From contig CAVNZM010000011.1 in assembly GCA_963693365.1 (NCBI GenBank), positions 9,238,001-9,302,000 of the forward strand: a DNA stretch of 64,000 bases. The letters are read 5' to 3'. Shown here one piece after another: positions 9,644 through 31,705 of this stretch. Origin of the DNA: Amoebidium appalachense. Taxonomy: Eukaryota; Ichthyosporea. The notes under the pieces are model-generated. The model searched no databases, was not told the DNA's origin, and was given only the letters and a program-made list of their open reading frames with translations. The position numbers and the translations under genes are program-made. The stretch's first letter is position 1. Every line of letters begins with the position of its first letter.

Positions 9644-10154
9644 GGGGGGGGAGGGGAGGGGGGGGGGGGGGGGGGGGGGGATGTCACTGGTCTGTAAATA
9701 TACTGTGTTTTTGTTGGAGTGTGTTTTCAAAGCTTTCCGGACTCGGACACCGTCTGCAACAAAGTGTCCTCACCTAGCCCCGTGCATCCCATGTGTTCGG
9801 AATACCAGTCTCTCTCCGCTAATAATTTCTAAAAAGTTGGATGGTATTTTTATCTGAGTTTCTTACTAATATTATGCTGTCCACACCACACGACATACCA
9901 CACATGCCATATGTCCTAAAACATGCCGCACTACACACCAATATTTGGTTTAGGTCAGTAGTGTTTTCCACATTACTCCTACTTAGGGCTGTTGCTGTCC
10001 GCTAGAATTATCTCGAACCAGGGTGCTACTATATATATGTCCACTATCGAGCTACCATATATGGGTCTCTTCAAACATATGACCCATGCCAATCATTATG
10101 ATTCACGAGCACGATGATTTTAAGCCACAAATACATGTTGGGCATCATCGGACC
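9644..10154. other. 3' flank of the carboxypeptidase gene, no other gene
   Basis: After the end of the G tract at about 9,680 the sequence is unique and moderately AT-rich. It should contain the 3' untranslated region of the minus-strand gene ending at 10,155. I see no clear AATAAA on that strand and no ORF. Confidence 0.6.
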
Positions 10155-18307
<8,153 letters not shown>

Positions 18308-18311
<4 letters not shown>

Positions 18312-18322
18312 TCTGTGGCCAT
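18308..18322 (-). promoter_or_regulatory. Four-codon uORF overlapping the carboxypeptidase start
   Basis: On the minus strand an upstream ATG (18,320-18,322) encodes Met-Ala-Thr-Glu and ends in a TGA that overlaps the main ATG (shared ATGA, main start 18,309-18,311). Such overlap allows termination-reinitiation control. Whether it lies in the transcript leader is inferred. Confidence 0.4.
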
Positions 18323-18341
18323 AGTCCAACAAAGGGAAATT

Positions 18342-18784
18342 TAATCAGTGAAGGTTAGAAGGTGACGTTATAATCTTTAGCATAAACGAACAGAAGAATT
18401 AAATTTAAACTCAGGGTTGCAGGACTCTGCAAGACGGCGTACAAGAGCCTGTCACCTCCGTCGAGTTTTTTGTGTTGACTAAATTAGTAGTTTTTGTTTG
18501 TTTGTTGTTTAGACTGGTGCGTGATTATCCAATAGATGGGTGACATGACGTCACCAGGACTGAGGGAGTCCGTCCAAGGCCTCCTATCGATACAAGAGTC
18601 CGTTACATTCAAAAACCCAAACAAAATAACAATTTTACACGGAAAAAGTGTAAGCATTCACCACACACTTGAGATTTCGTGCCACTATCCCCCCCCCCCA
18701 AACACATGCACACATCCACCCTAGAAAATGTCCACAAGGGACACGGTGGCCCCACGGGGGGAGGGGGTGGGGGAGAAGGGGAAA

Positions 18785-18825
<41 letters not shown>

Positions 18826-19921
18826 TAACATAACGGTCGAAGAAACTTCAGATTCTAGACCCTACAGAGAATTTACTTGTTATCTGGAAAGCGTGTGGTC
18901 CCTGTGCCCTTTTATTAGACTTACAATACATATCCAAACCTTTGTCTTCCCGGCATGTGAATTTTGATTATGTACTTACCCCGGTCTCGCTGCATGGAGT
19001 GAGTAAAAAAAAAAATCAGGGCGCTTAAACCCTTTTCCTTCAAAGTTCAAGTTTCCCGTTTTATCTAACAACTGTTATAAACCTGGGTCTGTAACTCTCG
19101 CTATATGGTTTGGTCACAATAGCTGCTAGAGTATCCCCACTTACACTCATATTGCATTCTGAGTAAAACTGGCCATGGCTTTTCTCACTGATGGTATTAT
19201 TGACCTCCTACCACACTTAACAGTACAAAACACCCGCGTGCCCGCAAACTACACAACACAAGCGGAGATCTAATGTTATTGTAAGATGGCATCGCTTGCA
19301 CACCCATGCCGCGTATACACATTAGTTTCAACGGTAATATATTACTTTGAATGTAGACTGTTAGACCACATAATACCGCAGCCTCAGCGACACAAGACAC
19401 ATTCACAGTCAAGTTATGACACCCAGACACATAGCCCTAAATACGTGTGAAAGTGTGTGTGTGTCCAAAAATGTATGCGCCCAGTGGGGAGATCCAGACT
19501 GGAGACGTGTCCTGCTCAGGCCTCCAAAGGGAGGCAGCTCCACTAGAGGGGGGGGGGGGGGGGGGGGGGGAGGGAAGGGGGGAGGGAACTCGAGCGTGAT
19601 TGTATTGTGTAGCCTGAGTCTCAGGTGATCGAGGACCCCTATTAGTGAGCCCCAGTGTAATTCAATGATTTTGAGAATGTATGATATTGGGTAAATTATG
19701 GTACTAAAAGATTCTAGCTAGGGGTTACTGAGTAAGGGGGAAAAAAAGAAAACGGACGGGGGAGGGGGAGGGGGAGGGGAGGGGAGGGAAGGGTTAGGGA
19801 GGCTCCGACTTCCTTCTATACCTCTGTGCGTGCAAATGTGTACATATCTGTGCGTAGGTGTGAATTTTGCATACATGTGCAACGGGCTGTGTTTGTGTGG
19901 TGTAAGAATGTTTGTGTGTGT

Positions 19922-19962
<41 letters not shown>

Positions 19963-20364
19963 CGTATATGTTTTATGTGTGTGTTGGTGTGGCGCTGCGT
20001 GTGTGTGTGTGCGTGACACGATGTATGTGTGTGTGTGAGTGAGCGCGAGTGCGAGACTGGTGTGTGTAACGGTTTCAAATTGTTTGTTTGTTTGTTTGTT
20101 CGTGTGGCATAAATAGAAGCGTAACAAGTTTGTGTGCGATTTCGGCTCACGTTTTCGGAAACAGCATGCCTGCACAATGTCATCACTAGGTGTGCTTTTA
20201 ACTTTAGTAGGGCTTTCCCACTCTCTGGCCAGCGTACACTGTGGTACAGTAAAGCAACACATGTACAGTGTCGTGCAATGCACGGCCGCCAACGCAATGC
20301 CAGCACCCCCCCCCCCCCCCCCCCCCCCCCCCCTCTCCCCCCCCTTCCCCCCCCCCCCTCCCCC

Positions 20365-20396
<32 letters not shown>

Positions 20397-20452
20397 AAAT
20401 AAAATAAAAAAGCACACCCCCACCTGCGCCAACCACTTTTGAATACGTCCCC

Positions 20453-20516
<64 letters not shown>

Positions 20517-20635
20517 ACCACCAATACCCCCACAAAAAAAAAAAAAAAAAAAAAAATCCTCGACCTCATCCTATTCCTCCACCTGCGCCACCTTAGCATC
20601 AGTGCCTAGAGGCCGCTGGTCGGGGTCCCTCAGGG

Positions 20636-20670
<35 letters not shown>

Positions 20671-21139
20671 ATAAAGAAAAGAAAAGACAATGAACCCTGC
20701 GGCCAAGGAACCGTAATAATATGTATTAGGCCTTCCCTCGATTTACATATTAACATAAAAATGAGTGACCCCTGTATCTGGTGTAGCCATGGCTAGCTGT
20801 GGGAAGGGTCCCCCCTCCCCTCTCCCCCTGCTACATAGGAGAGGTGGCGGCTCCCCCCAACCCCCTCTCTCCCCCCCTCCCCCCCCCCCCCCCGGATCCC
20901 CTCCCTTCGTTCTTCTTTCGGGGGCCGGGGAGGGGGAGGGGGGGGGGGGAGGAGGGGGAGAACCCTTCCATAGGAGGGGGAGATGCCCAACAATACTACT
21001 AACCCCCTTTCCGTTTCAGTTTTAAGTTTCCCCAAATGATTTTGTTCATCGGATGTACGGAACCTCATCATGATATAGAGTAAGAAAGTCCTGATGCATA
21101 ATTACCCGACCTGCATGCAACCCCTGAGGGATATACCGA

Positions 21140-21170
<31 letters not shown>

Positions 21171-21940
21171 AATGCCTGATATCGGTCTCTGTGCCTCGAG
21201 TAAGCAGCGTAAGCCCCCTATGTTACATGCACACAAAGTGTGCCTTGGTATGTCCGGGTGTGTGTGTACGTGTGCTTGCGACACTGTGTGTGTGTGTGTG
21301 TGTATGTGTGTGTGTATGGGTGTGTGTGCGTGCGTGCGTGTGTGAGGAGAGTGAGATGAAGTGTTTGCATGCGCAGTTTGGAATGTGGGTGCACATATTT
21401 GTGGGTGTGTCCCTTTATCGGCCACCGGCGGCGGGGTTGGGGAGGGAAGAGGGGGAGCCTCGGGAGGGGCGTGGGGGGGGGGGGGGGGGGGGGGGGGAGG
21501 GGGGGGGGGGTTGGCTGGGGAACCAGCAGTGCACGTGCATGACTGACAAATACCGTGTGAGGTCGTGCTATTTCTTTGAACTCATGTTTCGCTGCCAGTT
21601 AAACTTGGATTTGTCATTTGCAAGGGTATTTCGATGAACATAGCCATGGAACTTTTCGCCCATTCTCCTGCGAACGGTGTCGGTCAATGCATAATGTGCT
21701 GTGTATTTTCGACGTTTATGCCATGGTGAGCTGTGTCTCCAAAAGAGCTGTGTCTCCTTCCACCCAACAAGGTGCATTCGTAGAAAGAGAAGTTACAGGA
21801 TAGTACTTCATTCATCATATTAGGAGACGTAACCGTTCACGGTCTTTTTTTTTTGTGTGTGTCGACGTCGACCCTCGCCACGGCCTTTCAGAGGGCCGTG
21901 CCCTCGCAGCTTGACTAGTCCTACACTGCCCTGGTTATCT
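18342..21940. other. Intergenic region between divergent genes
   Basis: About 3.6 kb with no supportable coding region. It holds poly(G) tracts (18,787-18,824; 19,550-19,570; 19,922-19,962; 20,640-20,669; 21,475-21,510), composite C-then-A tracts at 20,310-20,395 and 20,456-20,555, and short TG arrays. A CCAAT box (minus strand, near 18,530) lies about 220 nt upstream of the carboxypeptidase start and may be part of its promoter. Confidence 0.6.
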
Positions 21941-21945
21941 GTGTG

Positions 21946-22009
21946 ATTGGCTCTTACGGTTGCAATAAAAATATGATTGGTGATCTCGCTTATTGGCTTC
22001 GTTGATTGG
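21946..22009. promoter_or_regulatory. Cluster of four CCAAT boxes
   Basis: ATTGG (CCAAT on the minus strand) occurs at 21,946, 21,976, 21,992 and 22,005, four times in 64 bp. This is typical of an NF-Y-bound promoter. It lies about 600 nt upstream of the ITFG1 start codon, so the ITFG1 leader would contain an unseen intron or be long. Confidence 0.5.
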
Positions 22010-22600
22010 ATTTTTGTTACGCAACCGTTATGAAAATTTTCAAGTTCCCGCAAACTTTCGAATTCCCGAGGGGCAAAGCACTCATGATCAGCAGCAGCGC
22101 AATTTCACACCTAAACTTGCTATGTGTAAGGCGCTCAGTTTCATAGAATTAGGGAGTTAGATTGTCCTGTTGCTAAATTTTATAGAGCAGGGCTGAAATT
22201 ACCACACATCACTGCAGGTCTCAGGAGGAAAGGAACTACTGGCCTCGACCCAAGTTTACAGCAGAACGTTCACAGATTTATCGTATGCATACATTGACCT
22301 GTAGTTAAATTTCATGTCTTGCTGCTGTTGCAGCGTTACGCTTAAGCTTCAAGTAACTGCGCATGAGGCGATCCATGCCTGTTGTGATTTTCCAACAGAT
22401 GCGAATGAAAGTTTGGTTCCAAAAACCCGCACACCTTTTTGTTGATCACACCCACAACCGTCACTTCTAAACGGTCTAGGCCTGCATCCATCACACGTTC
22501 ACGGTCTGGACCTGAAAGCTTTTGCTGCACAGACATAATCAAACATCTACTGAAACTCTACTTTTCGGAAAGTTAACATTTTCCCTTTTTTCACATTACG

Positions 22601-22882
22601 ATGGGTCCACCCGGGCCCCTTTTAGGGGCCGGAGTAGTGCTTTGTTTTCTGGCGACCTGCCATGGGAGTTGGTTGGACAGCACAGCCGGCGCACAACTAG
22701 GTGGGGATGTAGGGCGTCTTGTGGCGTTTGGGGACTTCAATGCAGACAGAAGGTGAGAGTTCGTTGTTGGCATGTTTTTTTTTTATGGTTTTCTTTTTTT
22801 TTTGTTACTGAGTTTGTGACGGATGTTGTTTTGTCTTTCGAAGTCTCCACTTTCCCAACCCTACAACACACATCTCAGAGCC

Positions 22883-22917
<35 letters not shown>

Positions 22918-23090
22918 CGCCCCTCCCTCCCTCCCCTTAGAATGGGCTCTGCTTATGACACTACTCTTTATGTGTACTTTCAAATTGCACGCATTGCCCG
23001 TCATTGCTGTATGCTTTGTGCTCTGGCATCAGATCCCCCCATCTCCCCCCTGCCCCCCTCCCCCCTCCCAACCTCCTCCTCCCCCCCCCC

Positions 23091-23122
<32 letters not shown>

Positions 23123-23494
23123 ACCAGACACAGTCTGCCCACCTTTGCTCACCTTTCCCTTTTCTCGTTTCAATTTTTCCTTTACCCATCTTATTAGCGG
23201 CCTTGCGTATTTATTGGCGTTGTAAGATACCCACCAGTTTTATCCCCCTCCCTCCCCCCGTCTCATCCCTCTTCCACATTAAATTCTCTGCCTCCCTCCC
23301 TACACACATGTACATCTACCAGCCACTACCGCACACTACTCTGCATGCGGGAGGTGAGGGGAAGTTGGCAAGGGGTGCGGGGGGAGGGGGGGGGGGGGAG
23401 GGAGGGAGGGAGGGACGTTTGATAAAGGAGTTGTTCTTGTCTCTTGTCTTTTTTGTTTTTTACTGGTCCAATGTTTTTACCAAATACTTCTGAG

Positions 23495-23526
<32 letters not shown>

Positions 23527-24555
23527 TCACCTCAAACACACACACTTGTCTCATTATATCTCTGAGACCTTTTGTGTTTCGTCTTTTGGTGTCTCCTCGT
23601 TCATATTTCCAACCCTCTAATGCATCCCCCCCCCCCCCCCCCCCATCCAAACAAAAACAAACAAACAAACAAACAAACAAACAAACAAACAAACAAAAAA
23701 AATAAGGAAGAAGAAGAAGAAGAAGAAGCATTACAAGTATTCTGCACCCTGTCACGGTTGAAATACTCTTCTGCTAATGTCAAATACATTCTTGCCGGAA
23801 GAAACACTGTTCTCGCATCACACACTTGCCCTACCCCTTATCGCTGTACTCAAAATGCCCCATAATGGCCACACAACTGTTACATGATAATGTGGTGCAA
23901 AATGCGAACTTAATGACTACTTGATTGAAAATATCGGGCCGATATTCCTCATTCTTCTTGTCTGGTACAGGACAGACCTTTTTGTTGTTGAGACCAACAC
24001 AAAGGTTTCGGTGAAGCTTGCAGAGGGCAACACGTTCAATCCACCAGTAGCATCATGTGATCTGTCTGAGGTAAGGAAGCGTCACACTGGGGTGGCTCAT
24101 ATCTTCTATGGCTGATTGTCTATGTTCAATCAACCTCCCATGACGGTCCATAGCCAAGACGCCGAAACCCGATCTCTGTGACACTGTTTTCTTCCTGCAC
24201 AACTGTGGTACTGTTTGCCGTGTGTTTTTCGGTGTTTTTGTTGCTTTCAGTGGTTGTGTTTTGAAGTGATCGCTTCCATGCTTGCCGCCCTCTTAAAAAA
24301 TGGCTTGATGTAGGGGGTGTTTTATACCTTTGTGACGTTTTGTGGTTTTGTTTTTAAAAGTGTTTCCTCGTCCGTGTTTCCCACCCTGTAATGCGTAACC
24401 TCCCCCCCCCCCCCCCCTCCCCTCCCCCCCCCCCCCCCCCCCCCCGCTGTGCCTCCTCGACTTTTCCAACCCTCTGATACATACACCCCCCCCTCCCACC
24501 GCACCGCCCTCTTGCCTGCCCTCCCCCCGCCCTTCTCCCACCCCCCTGTGTGTCC

Positions 24556-24586
<31 letters not shown>

Positions 24587-24839
24587 ACATTCTTGCCCCT
24601 TGCTACAGCTATCAGCGAGTGCGCAGATTGTCAACACGGTGGCTTCTGACTTCAACTTTGATGGCCGCCTGGACGTCCTCTTGGCATACACAGACAGCCA
24701 GCCGGGGGTGGCGTTAGCGCTGTGTAGAGGAAACCTCACAACACTTGGTATGTGAACTTAGAATGGTGGGGTGTGTGGAGTTTGTGGTAGGAATGGTGAA
24801 ACTCAGGTGGGGGGATGTGTGGAACTGGGTGGTGTGTGT

Positions 24840-24892
<53 letters not shown>

Positions 24893-24899
24893 TGCGCGC

Positions 24900-24966
<67 letters not shown>

Positions 24967-25438
24967 TGTGCACGCGTTGTGTGTGTGTGTGTTGGGGGGG
25001 AGGGGGTGGGGGGGGGGGGGGGGGGGTGGGGGGAGGGATTGGTGGGAAGGGTATGTGAAAATTGAATGGGGTGTGAGTGTGGAATTTGGGTGGTTGTATT
25101 ATGTCAAACCTAGGTGCCTTGTGGGGTGTGTGAGATTTGGGTGATCAGGTGTATGAAATTAGGGTGGTGGGGTTGTGCAATTTGGAGCTCGGGTATGTGG
25201 AATTTTGGTGGGTGTGGTGTGTGCAGTTTAGGTGGCGGAAGAATGTAGAATTTGGGTGGCGGTGTCTCTTGCACGGTGTTTGGTGCAATGCACAAGAGAG
25301 CGCAAGGGATTCAAACCTGCTCTTATCCTTTCGTTGGGTGTATGGGATATTGTTCACGGTCCTCTTGGTTTCTGTGTTTACTTTGCTCTGTTTATTTCCT
25401 TTTTTTTTTTTTTTTTTTTTTTTTTAGGAAGGGAAGGT

Positions 25439-25487
<49 letters not shown>

Positions 25488-25940
25488 TCTTCATTGGACG
25501 TGTCCCCCTCGCCCCCCCACGTCCCCTCAACCCAGAGGAGCACACACACCCACACACCCACACATACAAGTAAACACACACGCACACACGCGCACCCCAC
25601 ACCCCACACCCCACACCCCGCCGGCACGCACGCCCGCCCGCCCGCCCGCACGCACACACGCACGCACGCATGCACGTACGCACACACGCACACACGCACG
25701 CACCACGTACGCACGCACACACACATGCACACAGCACGTACGCACACCCGTGCGCGCCCCCAACGGGAATTCCATGTTTAGCTGCTTGTCTGTATCAATC
25801 TGTATGTGCATGCATGTTTGTGTATATGCTTGGTGGTTGGGCTGTGATTATGTTTGTTAGTTTCTTTTCTTGTGCCACACACGTTTCCTGTGTTGCATGT
25901 CCTGTGGAGGAAGGGTGGGGAGGGTGGGCGGGCGGGTGGT

Positions 25941-25986
<46 letters not shown>

Positions 25987-27197
25987 GCCTTTTGTTTTCT
26001 ATATTGTTTTGTGACTTGCCCTAATTTCTTGTTGTTTGTTTCGTTAGATACCCCGCAAGCCATTGGCCGACTCAAGGACCAAGGGCTGGTGATGGAATTC
26101 ACTGGAGATGACATACCGGACATATTTGGGGAGAGTCTGGAAGGGGTCCGGGGGACGTGGGTCTACAACACAACATCGGCAGCATACGATTTGTAAGAAC
26201 CGACCCCCCCTCCGGCCCCTAAAACCCCCCCCTGCCTATGGGCTCTGCTCTAGTGTCTTCTGCCGGCACCCCTTTTTTAATGTTCGTTTTTATGGTTTGA
26301 TTTCGGATTTCTCGTTTTTGTGACGTTTTGTAGTTCTCTATGTTTCCAGCCCTCTAATCCCCCCCCCCCCCCTCCCCCCCGGGGCCCCCCAACTCTCCCC
26401 CCTTCCCCTCCCCCTCTCTCTCTCCCCCTCCCCCCCCCCTGCCCCCCCGCCCCTTCTCTATAGGTTAGGGAGTTGGGGAGCTTTGTAGAAGCCCGGCTTA
26501 TGCTCTATTTCTCTACTTGTTTTCTTCGTTTCTGTCTGCTTGCAGATTTTGTAGGCTCTGTGTTCTTATATTGCTGCTCCTTGAACAACCCTGCTCGTCT
26601 TTGGCCAACACGGGTGGCCTCGCCTATTGCTGTTGAAACGAAGTGTGGATTGGGAACCACACGCGAGAGGTTTAAGGAGTCGAAACCCATGTTTTGTGGA
26701 GGCATAGGAACCCGCCTGATGATGGGCTCTGTTCAAGTGTCTTCTGCCTGCACGCTTCTCATTTTTGCGACGTTTTTGCTGTTGCTCTTTGTTGTCTCCT
26801 CCACATTTCCAACCCTCAAACGCACATACCCCCCCCCCCCCCCCCCCCCCCAACCCCGACCTGGCCGGGGCCACTGAGTAGAAAAAACATTGTCGAAACC
26901 GATGCTTTTATAGAGGCATAGGGACTTCTCTGCAAATGGCTTCTCTTGTAGTGTTTTTTGCATGTTTTGTTCCCATAATTGTTTCTGGAGATTTTTTCCC
27001 CCCACGATTGCCCCCATCTCATGCATCCTTCCGGGAACCATACGCGAGAGGTTAAAGAATCGGAACCCATGCTTTTGTGGAGGCTTAGTTCAAGTGTTTT
27101 CTGCCTTCACGCTAATTTTGGGTTTCTCATTTTTTGTGACGTTTTGTTGTTGTCCTTTGTTGTCTTGTCCATATTCCCAACACTCTAACGCACACAT

Positions 27198-27228
<31 letters not shown>

Positions 27229-27625
27229 GCATGGTTGCTCTGTGTCGTGCATCTGTAAGCACATACACATTTTTCGCTGCACTGCATTAGTTTGCACACA
27301 CATCTTCACCGTTTTGCTCACCTTGCTTGCATAAGCAACCCTGCTCGTCTTTGATCAAGACGGGTTGACCCGCCCAAGCTCAGTTGATGCTGCTGTCTGA
27401 GTTGGAGCGTCGTATATACGCGGGCTAAGGGGTCGAAACTCAGACGCAATTGATGACTTGGGTCCTCCCTGAGGATGGGCTCTGCTTATGACGCATACTG
27501 TGCACATGGCTGATGTTACATACTTGAATGTTTGCCTTTGCATGTGTCCTGCACCATGCTTCTCGTCGTGTATGCGTACTTTGTACCGTGTTCCGCATTC
27601 AAAACCCCCCCCCCCCCCCGGGCCC

Positions 27626-27660
<35 letters not shown>

Positions 27661-28304
27661 TAAATGCGTTAGAGTTTTGGAAACATGGAGGAGACAACAA
27701 AAAGCAACAGCAAAAACGTTACAAAAATGAGAAGCGTGCAGGCAGAAGAAACTGAACAGAGCCCATCATCAGGGGGGTTCCTATGCCTCAACAAAAGCAT
27801 GGGTTTCGACTCTTTAACCTCTCGTGCGTGCTTCCGGAGGGGAGGGAGGAAGGGGGGGAGGGAGGGAGAGGGGGGGGGGGGGGGGGGGGGGGGGGGATTT
27901 TTTCCGGAGACAATGCACAGAACTCACACAAGATAACATAAAGAAAGGCCCAAATGTGGGAAGGGGCAGGGGGGAGGCCCCCCCCCCCCCTCCCCCGGTG
28001 AGCCCCATTACTTGTCAAACAGATACCAAGCAGAAAGAATAGCAAACTTCTGTAAACCACGAGTATTGAGGTATGGTTGTATTGAGATGACGATGTGCAA
28101 CGTGTTAGTATGCTGACAAATGCGGTTCCCACACGCAGCAAGCCCATGGGTGACAATAGCACGACCCATGACCCCTTGGCCCCAGGGTGTGCACATGCCT
28201 TTGTGGATCTCAATGCCGACTGCCTTCCAGGTGGGTGTGCGTGTGTCTATGTGTGTGCATGTGTGTGTGTGTGTGTGTGTTTGTGCGTGTGTTTGTGTGT
28301 GTGT

Positions 28305-28351
<47 letters not shown>

Positions 28352-29565
28352 GGGGGGGGGGGGGGGGGGGGGGGGGAGGTGCGTGCATGTGTGCCCGTGT
28401 TAATGCATGTTTTTGGCAATGCTGACAGGTTGGAGAAAGGGGGGGTGGGGGGGAGGTGGGGGGTGGGCATGGAGAGGGGGGAAGGACGTGGGGAGAATTT
28501 CCAATTGATATTAGTTGGGTAGTGATGGCTAATTAGGTAGTGTCATGCATAAACAGACCTACCTCCCTCGTGAAAAGGATAGTGGTGGTGAGAGGATAGG
28601 TGTGGTGTGGTTGGGAAAGATGCTATCTCGTTCATTTGACAATATGACTGCGTGTGAACAACCTGACAGGCTGTGATGTCTGTATGGGTGTGTGTGGGCA
28701 ACCGTTGTCATATCCACACTTGATGGTATGTTGTTTATAGTGTGTTTTTGCTGGCTAAGTTGCATTAATGCTTATTGCGGTCGTGACATCGCTGCTATAT
28801 GATGCCGTCATGAAACTACCAAGTAGAAAGTTGACTGAACGAACACGTAAGACTCGATTTGAGTGTGTGTGTCCTTTTTGAGGGGAGTGGGGGGAGGGGG
28901 CAGGGATTTTTTTGTGGGTGGGGGGAGAGAGAGGGGGGAGGGGGGAGGGGGCCAGAGAGAGTGATGCCCTTCCAAGGTAGTGGAGAAACGGTGCCCAAAA
29001 TGGATACATAGAGATCAGAAAGAGTGGAGGGGGTGGGGAGGGATCTGGGGATGTGTATGTGTATGGTGGTGGTGGTGGTGGGGGGGGGAATCCTCAGTTT
29101 TTGCGCACCTTTTTTTTTTTTTTTTTCCCCGTGCTAACCGTGAGCCCACATGCAGATCTGTTTCTGGTCACGGGCAGTGCCAGCAATCTGCAGGGTGAGA
29201 TCTGGCTCAATGGGCCCACAGGCTTTACCCAATCAAAAGACACGGTTGCTCTTGGAGGTCTACCCTCAGGGGATATTGGCCAATTTGCATTTGCTGATAT
29301 GGGTATGCCCCGTCCCCCCCCCCCCCCCCCCCCCCCCCCCTTTTCTTGTCCTTTTTGGCGGTTGTTTTTTTTCGACAACTGATTCATACATACCCCCTTC
29401 CCCCCCTTTCCTTCAAATGAAAAACAAATAAATGGGGTTTCATATCGGCTATCCTTTGGAAACAATGTGTGTGTTGTGAAAGTGGCAAAGCATTTTCCTT
29501 TGTAGAGGCAGAGTGGGCCTCCGAAGACAGGCTTGTTTCAAACATATCTCCCGGCACTTATCGTT

Positions 29566-29620
<55 letters not shown>

Positions 29621-31429
29621 ACCTTCCCCCCTTTCCTCTGCATCAAAGCGCCCCCCTTGTCCCCCTTGCTTGCATAATCATTTAGTATCTGCCCCTTTGC
29701 TTTTTTTTTTCTTACAGGTTTGCCATGTTATCCCCCCCCCCCCCCCCCCCCCCCCCGCTCTCCTCTTGAGGATGGCCTGCCTCCCGCTCTGGGGATGGGC
29801 CCGCTTATTATGCATACTCTTCTGTGTGATTTGCACTTATGTTGTTCGTTATGGATGTGTACTGTGTAGCTCGTACTCTATAACAAATACTACCCCCGCA
29901 TTCAAACCCCCCCCCCCCCCCCCCCCCTTCCCCCCTCTCAAGATGGGTTGACCCTCCCAAGTTCAGTTGATGCTGCTGTCTAAGTTAGAGAGTCGTATAT
30001 ACGCGGGGCTAAAGGGTCGAAACGCAGACGCAATTGATGACTTGGGCCCTCCCTGAGTATGGGCTCTGCTTATGACGCATACTGTGCGCATGGCTGATGT
30101 TGCATACTTGAATGTTTGCCTTTGCATGTGTCCTGCACCATGCTTCTCATCGTGTATGCGTACTTCGTACCGTGTTCTGCATTCAACCCTCCCCCCCCCC
30201 CCCCCCCCCTCTCTCTCCTCCCCCCCTCTCCCCCCCCCCCCCCCAAAAAAAAAAAAAAAAAAAGAAAAAAAGAAAAAAAGAAAAGAAAAAGAAAAACAAA
30301 ACAAATCAAAATAATATGGGGCCATGGGCACTGTCGGCCCTCCGGGGAGGGGGGGGGGGGGGACAGGGGGGGGGGGTCTGCAAGACACATGGGAAGACTG
30401 GTTCTTCCTTTTTTAATTCGTTGTACTGGCCATGTGCAGATGCGGATGGGGACATGGACATAGTATTTGGGGTCTGCCACAAGACCTTCCTCGTGGGCAC
30501 ATCATGCAGCACGAGCAGTATGGTAATCCTATACAACAGAGGTGGGCAACTGGCCTGATTTGGTTGATCACTTGCCAATTTTAGATGGGTACATGCTATA
30601 TTTGGATAGGCACCTACATGTTTGGACGACCATTGGCCATGTTTGCACAATCACATTCCATGTTGGGATAGCCACGTGGGCATATTTGTATTATCATTTG
30701 CATTTTTGGGTGAACATTTGCCATGTTTAGTTAATCACATGCCAGATTTGGAATATCTTTTGACAATTCTGGATGGCCATTATCCACACCAATGGTTGGT
30801 CACATTTGATACGTTGTTCAGGCCGCTTTAAAGAAAATGGTGCACTCCATTGATGGTACCCTGAACATCGATAAGTTTGTTGCGAACCACAGAGGTGGGA
30901 TTCATGAAGCTGGTCCATTGAAAGCGACCTGATCTTTCAATATCGGCTGAAAATAGCTGAATGGGATGGCGTGACACTCTAGTTACCATAGTTGGACCCG
31001 GCCATAGTGACCGATAGGTGGCTTGTAGTGAAGACCTATTTGTACAAACCCTTCACTATGCAAATGTCTCCCAGAGAAGCAATTGTTTTGGTATTAAATC
31101 ACCTAAAACACTGCGACTTCTTAGCCAAAACATACGTGTTGTAAAATGATCACGAATATGAGTGACGGCATCAATTGCTGACACGATCAAATTGCAGGGA
31201 CACTGAGGGAGCAAGGGTGTGTGGCAAGAAGCGACTTTGGATTCGATGCCGAGGTATGTGGGGTCAGAGTGTGGTGATTAGTATTAGATATACACATGGG
31301 GTTATGGACGGGGTTGTGTGGGGTGTATATATACACGTGATGTGGGGCAGGTTTTGTATGAAGGCATGGGAAGATGATGATGCTCTTGCAGATTTGTGTG
31401 GGTGCGTGTGTGTGTGTGGTGGTGGCAGT

Positions 31430-31464
<35 letters not shown>

Positions 31465-31655
31465 GAGGAGGGAAAGAGGGGGGGGGGGGGGGGGGGGGTC
31501 TGCATCCACATGTTGTGTTTTGCTAGCTTTGAGAACTCTGTCAGCTTGTGCTTGTTGCACCGTGTGTTGTCTAGGGTTGGGTAGACTCATTCTTCCATAC
31601 GGGGGTTCAAAAATTTCGATTTTCTGGCCATCCGGATCGGCGCCGGGTGTGTGTG

Positions 31656-31705
<50 letters not shown>

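Noticed and set aside
31573-31647. Candidate for the missing ITFG1 exon ([10 protein letters not shown] frame)
   Set aside because: Intron phase cannot join to 33,610 and the residues do not resemble the family.
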